The translations under genes were made by a program, and so were the position numbers. A DNA stretch of 64,000 nt from Smittia aterrima (lineage: Eukaryota > Arthropoda > Insecta > Diptera > Chironomidae): assembly GCA_033063855.1 (NCBI GenBank), contig CP093830.1, positions 1,984,854 through 2,048,853 of the forward strand, written 5' to 3'. Under the pieces are notes generated by a model. That model was given only the letters and a program-made list of their open reading frames with translations. It did not search any database and was not told the origin of the DNA. Shown here one piece after another: positions 11,221 to 22,799 of the stretch. How positions within the stretch are numbered: the stretch's first letter is position 1; each line of letters starts with the position of its first letter.

Positions 11221-12518
11221 TCATTTGGCAACAAGTCGGTGGAAGTGAACGTAAATATTTTTGGTTAAAAAAGAATCTGAAGTGTTAATTAGTGAATAAG
11301 ATGAGAGGGGAGAAAAAAAACTTTTGAGCTCGCGTTTTTACTGTTGACGGTTCCAATTCTCATAAATTTGTTTGTGCTAAGTTGTCGAGTAGATTTTCTG
11401 GAGAAAACATGTTAATTTCGTTGGCTATATGTTTGAGCAATGGATTGGTTGCATTTTATGTAGAAATTAGCTTAAAACTTCCGAAACCTTCGCGAGTTCC
11501 TTTACAAAAATGACTCATGTGATGCTTTGAAGAAGAAAAAAGTTCAATTAAAATTAATTCAAACGTATTTACGATAAAGCCGAAGCAATAGCAATCAATT
11601 CCGATAAGATTACAATGAAAAGTATTTTGACTTCTCTAATTTATTAAACGTGTTCGTTGACGGTAGCAGAATTGTTCAACACGAAAATGCTTTCGCACTT
11701 GATCTTCTAATTGTTCCACAAGCTCGCAGTTAAACACAAATTTTCGTTTATCGAGTAAATATTAGAGATGTGACCTGAAAAATCGAGAAGGTATTGCAAC
11801 CGCGCACATTTATCTTAGAGAGAATTTTGTTTGCTTTTATCATTCGACATCGTGAACAGAGTTTAAGGCACAAGAAATTATTTCGTTGTCGTTGTGTTAA
11901 CTGAACCAAGTGGAAACTCATTCAACTATTTTCGTTACTCGTTAATTAACATCGTGTCCAAATTGAAGTTTAAATTCTCGCTGAGTATCTGAGTGTAAAA
12001 CCTTTAGCTCCAAGTCACTGTGCTCCCTCTTTCCGTTGGCATTTCTTATCGTACCTCCAATTATTTCCACGACAAAGTGGAAAATATTCAAGAGATACAG
12101 CTGAAAAGTCAGTTGAAAGCAAGCAAGCGCAGTGCTCGGTCGGGTTTTCTGGTGATCTCCTTTCGAGCTTATCATTAAGAAAATATTTGATTCTCTGCGA
12201 TTGTGTGAACAATTCTATTCTGTCAACAGGCGACGAACGTTTTCTCCCGGCAAGCTCGTAAAAAGTGTTGAACTGTCTATTTGTTTAGAGTACAGGTTTT
12301 TTTTTCAGGTGATAAAGAGTACAAATTTGTATCCCACATTTACTCGCTTTCCTTATCGCATGAGAAATACCGAAAACAGTTTTCGTTTCGTTATTTAGTT
12401 AGTCGCATGACGATAAGAAAAGAAACTTGGAAATATCGCTCAGAAGTTTGTAAAGTGACGACGAATCATAAATTGCTATAGGTTGACTTGTGATAACAGT
12501 ACACTTTTAATGAATCTG

Positions 12519-12650
12519 AACTTTAAGAGAGCTTCTCATGTTTCAGCTATGACAGACGGTACGCAATGTGCAGCGACAGTAGTCAAAGTACACGTGGCCG
12601 TCGGAAAATCGAAGATAATCTGTCATGGGTTTGCTCTCTTTCATTTCTAG
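12519..12650 (+). ncRNA. mir-281: mir-281 precursor, copy 1
   Basis: The 3' arm at 12621-12642 begins TGTCATGG and continues GTTTGCTCTCTTTC. It matches the conserved insect miR-281-3p, including the whole seed and the GCTCTCTT end; a GT replaces the usual AA in the middle. The 5' arm starting at 12525 (AAGAGAGCTTCTCATG) pairs through AAGAGAGC with GCTCTCTT. A second pairing is possible between CTATGACAGA (12547-12556) and TCTGTCATGG. The loop is long, about 75 bases between the arms. miR-281 is midgut-enriched in mosquitoes. The precursor ends are approximate. Confidence 0.8.
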
Positions 12651-12732
12651 TTCATTTACATCGGATTGTGAATTATCAAACGAACAAGTGGAAGGAGAAG
12701 GACGATGCAAGCGATCAACAATACAGAACTTG

Positions 12733-12850
12733 AACCTAAAGAGAGCTTCTCATGAATCAGCTATATCTTGTTCGAAGAACTTATAGATTTTCTGTTTGTT
12801 CGTTGATGAAAAAATCTGTCATGGAATTGCTCTCTTCACGTTCTAGCTCA
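12733..12850 (+). ncRNA. mir-281: mir-281 precursor, copy 2
   Basis: The 3' arm at 12817-12838 begins TGTCATGGAATTGCTCTCTT and is a near-perfect match to the conserved miR-281-3p. The 5' arm begins at 12739 with AAGAGAGCTTCTCATG, the same 16 bases as in copy 1, and pairs with GCTCTCTT. About 56 bases separate the arms. The copy lies roughly 90 bases after copy 1 on the same strand, so both are probably cut from one primary transcript. Two tandem mir-281 loci are also found in Drosophila. Confidence 0.88.
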
Positions 12851-14411
12851 ACTTCACAAGCTGCCGATCGTTCGAAAATCATCATTTGTAAATTTTTATG
12901 AATATTTCTTGAATAAAAAAAATATTTTAAAATGATAAAAGCTTTATTTGTTGAATTATTTTATTAGTGTGTTGATCAGCGAGTTGCAATGATTTTTCTT
13001 AAAATCGATTTCGCAATCAAAATGAGTTCATTATTTTCAGAAGAAATTTACAGACTTGATAGACATTTTGGCTGAACAATTTTTTTCTTATGAGAGCTCC
13101 CGTTTACTTTTTTTATTTTTTTGCACAATTTCCGTTAATTTTTTTTCGGTTTAGACGCATTCAAGAAACAACAACTTTTAATTTTCCCCTCGATCGTACT
13201 AGTTTTGTTCAATCTGTTAGGCTGCTTGAAATTGATCAAAGAAAAATTGTAAAATAAGAATCCTCTAGAAGGATATTAAGCTTGTAAGTATGATTAAACT
13301 AAAGACGAGCAAAGCGTGAACAAAGTGCAGCAAATTTTAAAAGGATATCTTGCGAAAGAAACCAACAAAATCAAGAAATTCAAACGCCTATGAAAATTTT
13401 ATTAAATGATTAAAAATTCAGCGTTATTTTTGCTACGTTTTAACGTCAAGGTAGTGCAATTTGACCTCGGATTTTTCGTGATAAAGATGTAAAAAAGTCT
13501 TACATTCAAACAGATTCTGATTTGTTTTTTCAAGTCTATTTTACTTTGATGACACATTCTGGCAAATCGATTTTTTTTCTTTGGCGAAATCGTAAGTGAT
13601 GAAACAACAAAAAAGTCTGCTGCTAGAAGCCATAATATGCGTCTAAACGCTAATATGATCTCAAAAGGCAATAACAAAACGACGAGCAAGCGTGATTCCA
13701 GCTATTTTAGAACTGATATTCGTATTTGTAATTACGAATTCAAACAAGTTGGCTGAACAAATCTTAAGAAAACTTAATGGTTGAGTGAAAGAATCGAACG
13801 TCCGAGTGGAATGACGCAATTGAAAAATACAAGCGTGCTTGTGACATAAAGCCATATTGGTCAGTCAGGAAACAGATATATCTACAGAATTAAGTTGTAA
13901 AAAAAGAATCAAAATCAAGGGCTCTCCCATTAACAAAAACAAATTTCGTCTGGTGGATTTGAGTTCAAACATTTAATCGTAACTGTGTCAGAAAGAAGAA
14001 GAGAAGTGAAATTAAATAAAAGTCTCTTTTTCTGGCACAAAATCTTATAAACTGAAAGTGGAATATGATCCGAACCATGGCTTAGAATGTTACGTTTGTA
14101 AGGTTTAATAATGTCAAAGGAAAAAAAAGAAATATTTAACATAATTACATGCAAATTGCACTTTGTTCCTCTTGCTTTGTTGCGTGGTAAAAAATCTCAC
14201 TCCATTGTGTTGTCAGAAGTGTTTAAAGAAATCTTTAAATGAATGAGAAATTAGATTATAAGATTGATATAACAAATTTGGAAGTTCAAGTGATTAACCA
14301 GAAACTTTTTAATTTCTTTGTAGTGATCAGTAATTGCTGCTAAAAGTGACAAGGAGGAAGGTCAGCGAACAACAAGAATAACTCGAATCATCTCTCGCAC
14401 TTGAGCAAAAC

Positions 14412-16103
14412 ATGAAAATGGTGTTGTCTCAGAGGCAGCGCGAGGAGCTGTAAGTGTTTGTTTTTACCAAAAAATGAAATGTCGACTCAAGTTAAATGTC
14501 ATAAAGCATTCGGCGAATTCCTCCTTTATGCAAAATAGCAGACGGCTTTCCAGTGCCGGCAAAGAACTTCTTTTTCTTTGCGCATAGTCAGTTAGTCGTT
14601 ATGGATCTCAAAAATGAAAGAACTAGGCACGCGATTATAAGTTCGGGAATTATAATGAAAACTTTTCTCTTTGACGTCACCTTATTGATTTTTACTGGCG
14701 CTTTGTTGGACTTGGGTTGACATTGAAATTCTTTCTTAATGAACAAAAGTTCTAGCGGCTAATCTCTACCAAATTTTATTGATTCAGTAACCAAGCGATT
14801 GCCGATTATTTGGACACTAATGGCTATAGCGAAGCCCTTGATGTTTTCCGAAAGGAGGCCGAAGTTCCAACCGAAATCGAAAGGAAATATCGCGGCTTGT
14901 TGGAGAAAAAGTGGACTTCAGTCATTCGATTGCAAAAGAAGGTGATGGAGTTGGAAGCGAAACTTAGCGAGACTGAGAAAGAACTGATTGAAGGTGCGCC
15001 TACGAAAGCAAAACGAACTCCAACAGAATGGATTCCGCGTCATCCGGAGAAATTCAAGTTGTCGGGTCATCGAGCAACCGTTAACCGCGTGATTTTCCAT
15101 CCGATCTTCAGCATGATGGTCTCAGCATCTGAGGACGCAACAATCAAAGTGTGGGACTTTGAAACTGGCGAATATGAAAGAACGCTTAAAGGACATACTG
15201 ACTCAGTTCAGGATATTGCATTTGATGGACAAGGAAAGTTGCTAGGTAAGTTTATTTTTCAAAACAAAGACAAAAAGATTTCTAATATGAATTTCATTTA
15301 TTTTAGCTTCTTGCAGTTCAGATTTATCAATTAAGTTATGGGATTTCCAGCAGACATTCGAATGCGTCAAGACCATGCATGGTCACGATCACAACGTCTC
15401 ATCAGTAGCCTTTGTGCCTGCAGGCGATTTCCTTTTGTCAGCTTCACGAGACAAGACTATCAAAATGTGGGAAGTCTCAACAGGATATTGCGTGAAAACT
15501 TATACAGGTCACCGCGAGTGGGTTCGAATGATTCGAATTAATATCGATGGATCATTGATGGCTTCGTGTAGCAACGATCATTCGGTTCGGGTCTGGTGCA
15601 TTAATTCCAAAGAATCGAAAATTGAATTACGTGAGCATGATCACACAGTAGAATGCATAGCATGGGCTCCCGAATCTGCAGCTGCAGCGATTAACGAAGC
15701 GGCTGGTGCTGATAATAAGAAAGGTGCTCATCAAGGTCCGTTCTTAGCTTCTGGTTCGCGTGACAAAACTATCAAAATCTGGGACGTCACAACAGGCATT
15801 TGCTTGTTCACTCTGTATGGACACGACAACTGGGTACGTGGAATTGCGTTTCATCCAGGAGGTAAATATATGTTAACAGCCAGTGATGATAAGACAATTC
15901 GCATTTGGGACATTCGTAACAAACGTTGCTTGAAGACGCTCAACGCACATGCACACTTTTGTACTTCAATAGGTAAGCTCTTAAATTTTCGAAACATTTC
16001 CACTTTTATGATTCAATTTCTATCTTTAGACATGCATAAATCACATCCTTACGTCATCTCCGGCAGCGTAGATCAGACGATCAAAATATGGGAATGTCGA
16101 TAA
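14412..16103 (+). CDS. Lis-1: Lis-1, dynein regulator (PAFAH1B1)
   Basis: Four coding exons, 14412-14449, 14788-15245, 15307-15972 and 16030-16103, give 411 residues, the usual LIS1 length. LIS1 binds the dynein motor domain and acts in nuclear migration, spindle positioning and cargo transport. The first exon codes only MKMVLSQRQREEL, the conserved LIS1 start, and is easily missed. A LisH motif follows (NQAIADYLDTNGYSEALDVF, about residues 14-33). Next comes a coiled coil (VIRLQKKVMELEAKLSETEK) and seven WD40 repeats, each ending in forms such as TIKVWDF, SIKLWDF, TIKMWEV, VRVWCI, TIKIWDV, TIRIWDI and TIKIWEC. The last intron (57 bases) keeps the frame open, so a naive reading would wrongly include 19 extra codons. 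A good acceptor at 14323 points to a 5'-UTR exon upstream. Confidence 0.97.
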
Positions 16104-17216
16104 TCACGAAAAACCCTAAACCAGTTGTCGGGCACAGCAGTGAAAATAAATTATATTTCTACTCCTAGTTTTATTTTCATGAGAAGCAACAAATGAGAAA
16201 GCTGAATTTATTTTATAAAACACTCGTTTTTTTTCTTCTTAAAAATATCTTTGAGCCTCTGTAATCGAAATCAGCAGCATTCAAACATATTTTTCATGGA
16301 ATTGCATGTTTTCGTTATTACAAGAACTTGCCATCGATTTTTTTTTCGAACTTATTTCATGATAGATCTAGAGATTCATTAGTTAAATCAGTAATGAAAG
16401 GAATTATTACCGAGAACTTTTACGGACACAACGCCTCATATAATTGAGCTTTCTTCTTGTGTTTGTCGAGTAAAATTATCGATTCACAAAAATATTTCCT
16501 CAAAATGTTCACCGCGAAAAGCTTAAAAGAAAAATTTCCAGTAAAAGAAAATTTCATAAATATTTCAAAACAAATTAAATAAAAAATAAAATAGAATCTA
16601 TTTTCTCAATAGCTTATCAAATAAGTTTTCTTTGAAAATTTGCTTTACGATAGAGAAAATTCAAATATTGAAAGGGTAGAGAAAATGTTTTAAACAAAAC
16701 TTTGTGAAAGTTACACTTCAGACTCTGAAGTTCAGAGATATTTTGATCAAGTCGTAAGCTTAACTCGTACATTTAAAATTGCAAAACAAAACAGAAAGAT
16801 ATTCTCAATGAATCTAAAGGAAGCAACTCTTCAATTATTTAATCTAAACAATATAAATTGCTTTGCTATCTTTCTGAAATCAAACTTTAAAATGACACTA
16901 TTATTTATTAAACAAAAGAAACTGCTTAAAACCTTGTAAATCTAAGCAAATACAATTAAAAATCCTTTGAAAAATAAACAATTTATTGATTGTGCTTTGG
17001 ACGTTTGTAAGCTTGTTGAATTAAACAAAATTGAAGAGACTTGCTGCTCAACTCAAACTTTCAGGCATTATGTAGAATAGATTGAGAAAAATCAAAGCTT
17101 TTCGTGTAAAAGAAGTTTAAATACTGAATAAAAGCTTGCAGGTAATATCAGAATTTCAATAAATCTCACTTTATTTTTTCAGGAAATTTATTTAGCAAAA
17201 ACATTCAAGAATTGCA
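16104..17216. other. Intergenic between convergent genes
   Basis: About 1.1 kb of AT-rich DNA lies between the 3' ends of Lis-1 (plus) and the Gln-rich secreted protein (minus). No coding frame or repeat stands out. Confidence 0.55.
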
Positions 17217-20124
17217 TTAATAACGTCTTCCGCTAGAATGACGAGTGTGTGTCTTTCCATCAGGACCAGTCACGCTAGAAGTTGAATGATAAACTCCGTT
17301 GTTGTCAGTACTTGTGAATGTTCCTCCAGATATTCCTGTAGAGTCTATTCCATCATCAGAGAATCGTGAATCTAATCCTCCTACTAGAAAATATTCAAAG
17401 TTTGAACCTCTTTAACTTCTTTTTGCATGCAACTTTATGCAAACGATTCCAAAAAGTTCTTCAATGAAAAGAACCATGCACTCGAAAATGTGAGAATTTA
17501 TTTTTTAAAAATAAAAAGATTACACCAAATGACTCAAGCTACTTATGTTTCATCTTATTGATATGAATCACATGCAATGCAATGCATTAATTTTTTTTCT
17601 TGTCTGGAAATTTTCCATGATGTTGTGTCGTAACGACTTGACCGTCTGGTTTGAGAATGCTTGTTGTTTCATGATATTGACCGTTGCTACTCGTTATTGT
17701 TTGACTTCCCCCGCTCACTGTCGGAACACCGTCTTCTCCGAATCTATTGTCTAACGTGCTACCAGTTTGAATTGTTTGCGTACCTGGTCCTGGAGCAGGG
17801 AATGGAGCTTGTGCGAATCCAGCTTGTGGGAATGGAGCTCCTTGAGGTGGGAATCCGGCTCCTTAATAATTTTTTTGTAAATACTAAATATTTTCAAAAT
17901 TTTCTAAAATTTCTTACCTCCGAAAAAGCCTGGTTGAGGTCCAAATCCTTGAGGGAACCCAAATCCTGCCTGGGGGAAACCTCCTCCGATTCCGAATGGG
18001 AATGGTTGGAATGGAAATCCTTGATTACCTTGTCCTTGATGTCCTTGTCCTTGATTTGGATTGTATTGTCCTTGGTTTCCTTGCCCTTGATTACCTTGTC
18101 CTTGATGACCTTGTCCTTGGTTACCTTGTCCTTGATTTGGATTGTATTGTCCTTGATTGCCTTGTCCTTGATTACCTTGTCTTGTTTCTTGTCCTTGATT
18201 TGGGTTTCCTTGTGGCTGATGTTGCTGTGGATTACCATGTTGACTTCCTTGTGGCTGTGGGTTGCTCGTATGTTGAGCTCCTTGTGTCTGCCCATTAGCT
18301 GTCTGAGGGTGTGGATTGTTTCCTTGCGATTGCTGTTGAGTTTGTTGGCCTCCATTTTGATTCGACTGCGATTGAAGTTGATTTCCATTAGTACCGTCTT
18401 GCGATTGCAATTGAGTCTGCTGACGCTTAACGCGACCTTAAAAACAAATCAAAGAATTTATATGACTGGAAATTTTGTTTATTTCGTTTCGTCACGAATT
18501 GTTTTCTCGCTGCTGATTAAAACTTTTATTCAAGTTTTTTGGAAAATACAAAAACTTCGTCTTCAAAAATTAAAAGGAGAAAAATTCTTTCTGATGTCTC
18601 TCAGCAGTTGATTAAATGTTGTTTAAACACGACCTGAAAGAATACACGTTTAAGTAGTTTTATTCATTTTGTCGTCCTAAATTTTAGTTTCATGCTAATT
18701 CATGCGACATTTGATTAAAACCACTTTCTCTTAAACGTTAGAAAGCAAAAGGGAAGAATATTTTTTCTCTTTAATTTCTTTATCGATTGAAGACACGTCT
18801 TGGGTTTTTCCAACAATCGACTACGCACCAATTTAAATAAAATCATGTGAATGACTTACCGCTCTGCTTTTGAGTGTATGTTGATCCATCAGGACGATGA
18901 TGAGTTGTGTGTTTATGGTACTGTCCATTATTCTGAGTAATAATAGTAGATTGTCCTTGAACAACGGGTTCATCACCACCGAAACGACTGTCTAATGATG
19001 ACGAGATGAATGATGTAGAACCTTGACCTGAGCCTTGGGGAACTGCTGGGAATTGAAATGGTTGGATTGGTGCGAATGGAAATCCAGCGTTTCCGAATGG
19101 TTGGATTGGTTGAATTTGACGACGGGCTCGGTTCAAAACATTCTAAAATCAACAAAATTAAAGAAAGTTCTCTCTAAAGGAAATAAATATTTTCACCTCA
19201 TTGATAGGATGAGCTGGTGAAGGGTTGCCATTCTCATCAATGATGAAGAAAGCTTTCGGAACATATTGACCGTAATAATCTGAACGGGAAGAGAAGGAGA
19301 AGAAGGAAAGCTTTTAATAATATCTCACGTCCTCCGTTTCATCTTCCGAGAAGAAAAAAATCATTACGAATGGGAATTTCTGATTATATTTTTGTGATGA
19401 AACGGTTCCTATAGAGGTTATCATCGACTTTTGAGTGTATACTTTTTAAATTTGTAAGCAAATTAACTCTTGGGCTAAAAAGTCGATTTTTACTTCTGAA
19501 AACCAATTCGTTGACGTATCCGATCGCGAAATAATTTTATTCGGATAACTGCATTTGTTTTATGATCTCTTTTTAGCTCCACACTTCAAGAAGTGTTACT
19601 TCTGTCTTGCTCGAAACACCAACAGAATCAATGCGAAGCGAAATCAAGGTCAATGAGTGACTCAAGCAGAAGATCTTTATTCTTAAGTTTTGAGCTTTAA
19701 TAAAAAATCTCGCCGCTACTTCTTAAAGTCTAAGGAAATGTTAGTAAGGCAGAAGAAAGTCGTAGAAGAATGTAAAGTAAACAATTCTAATTCTCGACAT
19801 GTAAAGCAATTCTTGACTTTCCTGATGACAAATTGTTTTTCAAAAAAACCGGTTTCTTTGGGGATTTACAAGTGTGACATCCAATAACAACAAATACTTT
19901 AACTTCTTTTTTTTGTAATTGAGAACAACTTAGAACGAAAAAAAAAGTCACGAACACACACTGAAAGGAAGTCAAGTTTGGGTCATTGAAACCTAGCAGT
20001 AATCGCTAATAATTAAGCCGATGACTTCATAAGCCAGCCATTTTCATTGTCTCATCTTCAGTTTATATTTACCTGCAGCAACTAATCCGATGACGGACAC
20101 AAGAAGAATCGCAAAATATTTCAT
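17217..20124 (-). CDS. Secreted Gln/Gly/Asn-rich repeat preproprotein
   Basis: I do not recognise the family. Exons 20124-20073, 19279-19197, 19142-18860, 18436-17918 and 17861-17587 join in frame to 403 residues. Residues 1-17 are a signal peptide (MKYFAILLVSVIGLVAA). Two furin-type sites follow: RARR at 50-53 and RVKR at 141-144. A module of about 48 residues occurs in exon 3 (LDSRFGGDEP, near 95-139) and again in exon 5 (LDNRFGEDGV, near 349-396). Each copy has the pattern L-D-x-R-F ... N-G-x-Y-H ... P-D-G. Exon 4 is a run of QGQGNQGQ-type repeats and then a Phe/Gly/Pro-rich stretch. A sixth exon (17384 or 17381 to 17217) carries a third copy (LDSRFSDDGI) and its own stop. It fits in phase after exon 4, so it is an alternative last exon. 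A TATAAAAG lies at 20258-20251. The layout resembles inducible antimicrobial-peptide precursors or silk-like secretions; neither is proven. Confidence 0.75.
18010..18200 (-). repeat. Coding minisatellite (QGQGNQG-type)
   Basis: Tandem units of 12-18 bases encode QGQ, GNQ and YNPNQ blocks, for example NQGQYNPNQGQGHQGQ. The units are imperfect and in frame, so this is an expanded coding repeat inside exon 4 of the secreted protein. It is a likely site of length variation between alleles. Confidence 0.8.
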
Positions 20125-20250
20125 TTTAACACTCAAACTCCACTTCTGATAACTCTCGAACAAACAGATAACACGTTTAAATTACTTTTTGGAACTAATC
20201 ACGGCTAGAATTCACTCAAATTAATGTGGTCTCTTCACTGGCCTCTTCTG

Positions 20251-20258
20251 CTTTTATA
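20251..20258 (-). promoter_or_regulatory. TATA box of the Gln-rich secreted protein gene
   Basis: TATAAAAG on the minus strand about 130 bases upstream of the start codon at 20124. This is a strong TATA match at a sensible distance for an abundantly expressed secreted product. No clear initiator was identified. Confidence 0.55.
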
Positions 20259-20885
20259 TTTTTGTCCCCCACTTAAAAGACGTCGACATTAATTCTCTCG
20301 GATTTCATCTTCATTTGAAGAAAGCATTCGCTTCTTAAAGCTCAACACAATCGCAATACAAGGGGAAATCGCGAATGTGAGAATTGTATTATGCTTCTCT
20401 CAGAGCTTAATGTTCAAAACATTAAATATTCTCTTGAAAATGCGTATCAAGTGTTTTGGTTGATTTTTTTTTTGGGAAACATTTTCTACCTTTAAACTTC
20501 TGACAGCGAGATTTTTAAGCTAACACTTGATCGCTAATCGCGATTTATAAATAAATTAAGAGAGCTCGGAGTTCCTATCCTGCAAGATGATGATGGATTT
20601 TCCTTTGGGTAACTGCAGTCATTCTATTTCAAAGCTAAAATGAGAGCTCCCATGGGAGCTGGTATGAGAGCTGAGGAATCACTGAATGACTCCATTTTCG
20701 TATTTAGGCTAGAGTTTACCAGTTTTGCTTGTTTGTGTGCGTGTTCAAAATTTAATTTCAAGATCAAACTTGATCTTCCTTCGAGAGTAGGAAATTCCCT
20801 CAATGATCTTTCTTTTTTTTTTTGTGTAAGAACCTGTCAGACACAAAGTTCATTTTTTAAAGTTATCGTCCATTAAGGATTACAA

Positions 20886-22799
20886 ATGAAAGAGAATAAC
20901 GAGCAAGAAGCACCAAAGTATAAAACCTACTATTGCGCTCAAATTGAAGCACAGGTTATTCCCGAAGAATTTCAGACAAATAGTAAGTAAGATTGTTGAT
21001 AGAAGGAGAGAGATTGCAAGGCAAAATATTGTTTTATTCAAATACATCTGCTGTATTGCATCGAAAGAATCTATTGAGATCTACTCAAATCTTCAATAAA
21101 TCATTAAATTTACGCATTAAAGTTCGTGAAAGAAAATGGCGGCAAACACGTTTGTTAAAACTCATTCTTTCTTATCTAAGGTCCCATCCAAATAAAACAA
21201 TCAGCCTTGAAGCTAGTTGATCCAGCTATAATGGAATCGAAAGCCAGATTGACGCGCTACCGACGAGAGGAGTTGATGAGTCTTAAACATTCGATATCTG
21301 CTCAAATGTCGCCGCCTTATCATTCATCTCAAAATATCATTCGATTAGATATTAAACGAAAGAACGATGAGCAAGTAGACCAAAACGAACAGTTCAAGGC
21401 ATTGCGCAATATGTTGCCAAACTTGTCGATAGGAAATTGGGATCCAAGTCTATTCAAACTTTTGAACAATTACCATCGATCACTATTATATCCACAAGAA
21501 AATCATTCTTTTAAAGGTAGGCCACTTCGCAATTTATAAAAGAACTTGAAATGATTCTTCTTCTTTCTTTGGAAAAGATTACAACCAGCAACGTTACGCA
21601 TCAAAAAACGACAGTTATGGAAGAAGAGTTTCATGGGGAGATCAGAAGCAGCAATTTGAAGAGTTGCCTACCTATGACAACAAGTAAGTTATTGCAAGTA
21701 AATGTCTTCAATTTATTTTCAATTGTCCTTTCTCAGGGTTTTCTTCGACCATATCACAACGACAACAACAATGAAACCACCTCGCATGGGGATTGGATCT
21801 TTGGGTTATCAGAAGCAGCGTCCTCAAAATCAATTCTTCCGAAATGCGAAAGGCAACAACTGTGCTAACGATGCTCACACTTTCTACCAGAACAACTTAT
21901 CGGCTGGAAGTTTGTCATTGAATGAAACGAAATCTTCTTATGATGAGTCCATTATGGACAGAACAACAAGTGACAAGAGCGACCATAACAACAACAGCAA
22001 GTTAACAGATAAAACTGATGACAGCGAACAGGAGCCAGAGTGGTTCTCCTTTCCAGCTTCTCGACATGATGTCATTGATTTGCACGGATTCGAGGAAGAC
22101 GAGCCAAGAAATATTTCATCCACAGCGGCACCTCATGTTCACGAGCGTCCGATGGCCTCAAATAGCCCGAAGCAAATGGCTTATGATGACTTCAGTCGTG
22201 GAAAACAAGTTTCTCCTCAACGTCGTCAGAGCTACAGCAATCGTCTTGATATGAACAACGTTAAAAAGAACAATGAATTCTACAATCGTTGTCGCAACAA
22301 CATGGATACATCATATTCATCGTCATCGTTTAATTCATCTGGTAGCTTCAATAGAGAGCCAACTGGAAAGCCTGAAGTCGCAATCAATCCATTCTTCGAA
22401 ATGTGGAAGCAACAACAGCAACAGATCGCTCAGACTCCACCAGGTTTGCGGGGTGGAATGATGACAATCTCAGATGTCGAGAGCGCCTTAAAATACAATG
22501 GCAACATGTTTTCTGCTCCGCAGCAACTAGCGCAATTACCATTTATGAACACTTCAGTTCCTCAGTTTTTCCGTAACGCTTCGTTCAGTCAAAACTATCA
22601 TAACAATGGTGGTAACGTTATGTTTAACGCCATGAATCAAGGTGGAATGAATCAAGCTAGTGGATACAATCAATTTGGTTCTGAAAACATCCCACAAACT
22701 CCGACACAAGAACAGCTTCAACTTCATACATCTGAGATAATGCGAAACGCTATGTTGCGTAAACATTATCAGAATGAACGAAACTTTCCTAAGAAGTAG
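20886..22799 (+). CDS. 4E-T: eIF4E transporter (4E-T / Cup-like)
   Basis: Exons 20886-20982, 21205-21516, 21578-21683 and 21737-22799 give 525 residues. 4E-T binds eIF4E, represses translation and nucleates P-bodies. The canonical eIF4E-binding helix YxxxxL-phi is present as YRREELM at residues 51-57. The Cup-homology segment is recognisable near residue 270 (EPEWFSFPASRHDVIDLHGF), the part that binds the DEAD-box helicase DDX6/Me31B in this family. The C-terminal half is Asn/Gln/Ser-rich and disordered, as usual for P-body proteins, and includes NPFFEMWKQQQQQ and a late TSEIMRNAMLRKHYQNE segment. Exons 1 and 3 are short and have no start codon in frame with the long final frame, so the long frame alone would lose the eIF4E-binding site. 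It is shorter than vertebrate 4E-T (about 985 residues), in line with other flies. Confidence 0.87.

Larger units (their letters stand above)
11251..14323 (+). other. Probable 5'-UTR intron or upstream region of Lis-1
   Basis: No protein-coding exon is supported in this 3 kb. The right end has a good acceptor: a pyrimidine-rich run ending in TTTGTAG at 14323, with a possible branch point (GATTAACC) about 27 bases before it. The Lis-1 leader exon would start at 14324. The two mir-281 hairpins at 12519-12850 lie inside. The limits of the intron are inferred, not seen in a transcript. Confidence 0.4.

Noticed and set aside
14400..14420. TTGAGCAAAACATGAAAATGG, superficially like miR-87
   Set aside because: Only the first ten bases match and there is no complementary arm. 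It spans the Lis-1 start codon.
18010..18200. Tandem repeats that could suggest a CRISPR array or satellite
   Set aside because: Units are 12-18 bases, contiguous without unique spacers, and keep a coding frame. This is an insect nuclear gene.
17661..18611. A 316-codon plus-strand open frame, the longest in its region
   Set aside because: It is the antisense of the glutamine-rich exon. The Leu/Ser-rich repeats mirror CAA/GGA-type codons of the minus-strand gene, and only the minus strand has splice sites, a signal peptide and a TATA box.
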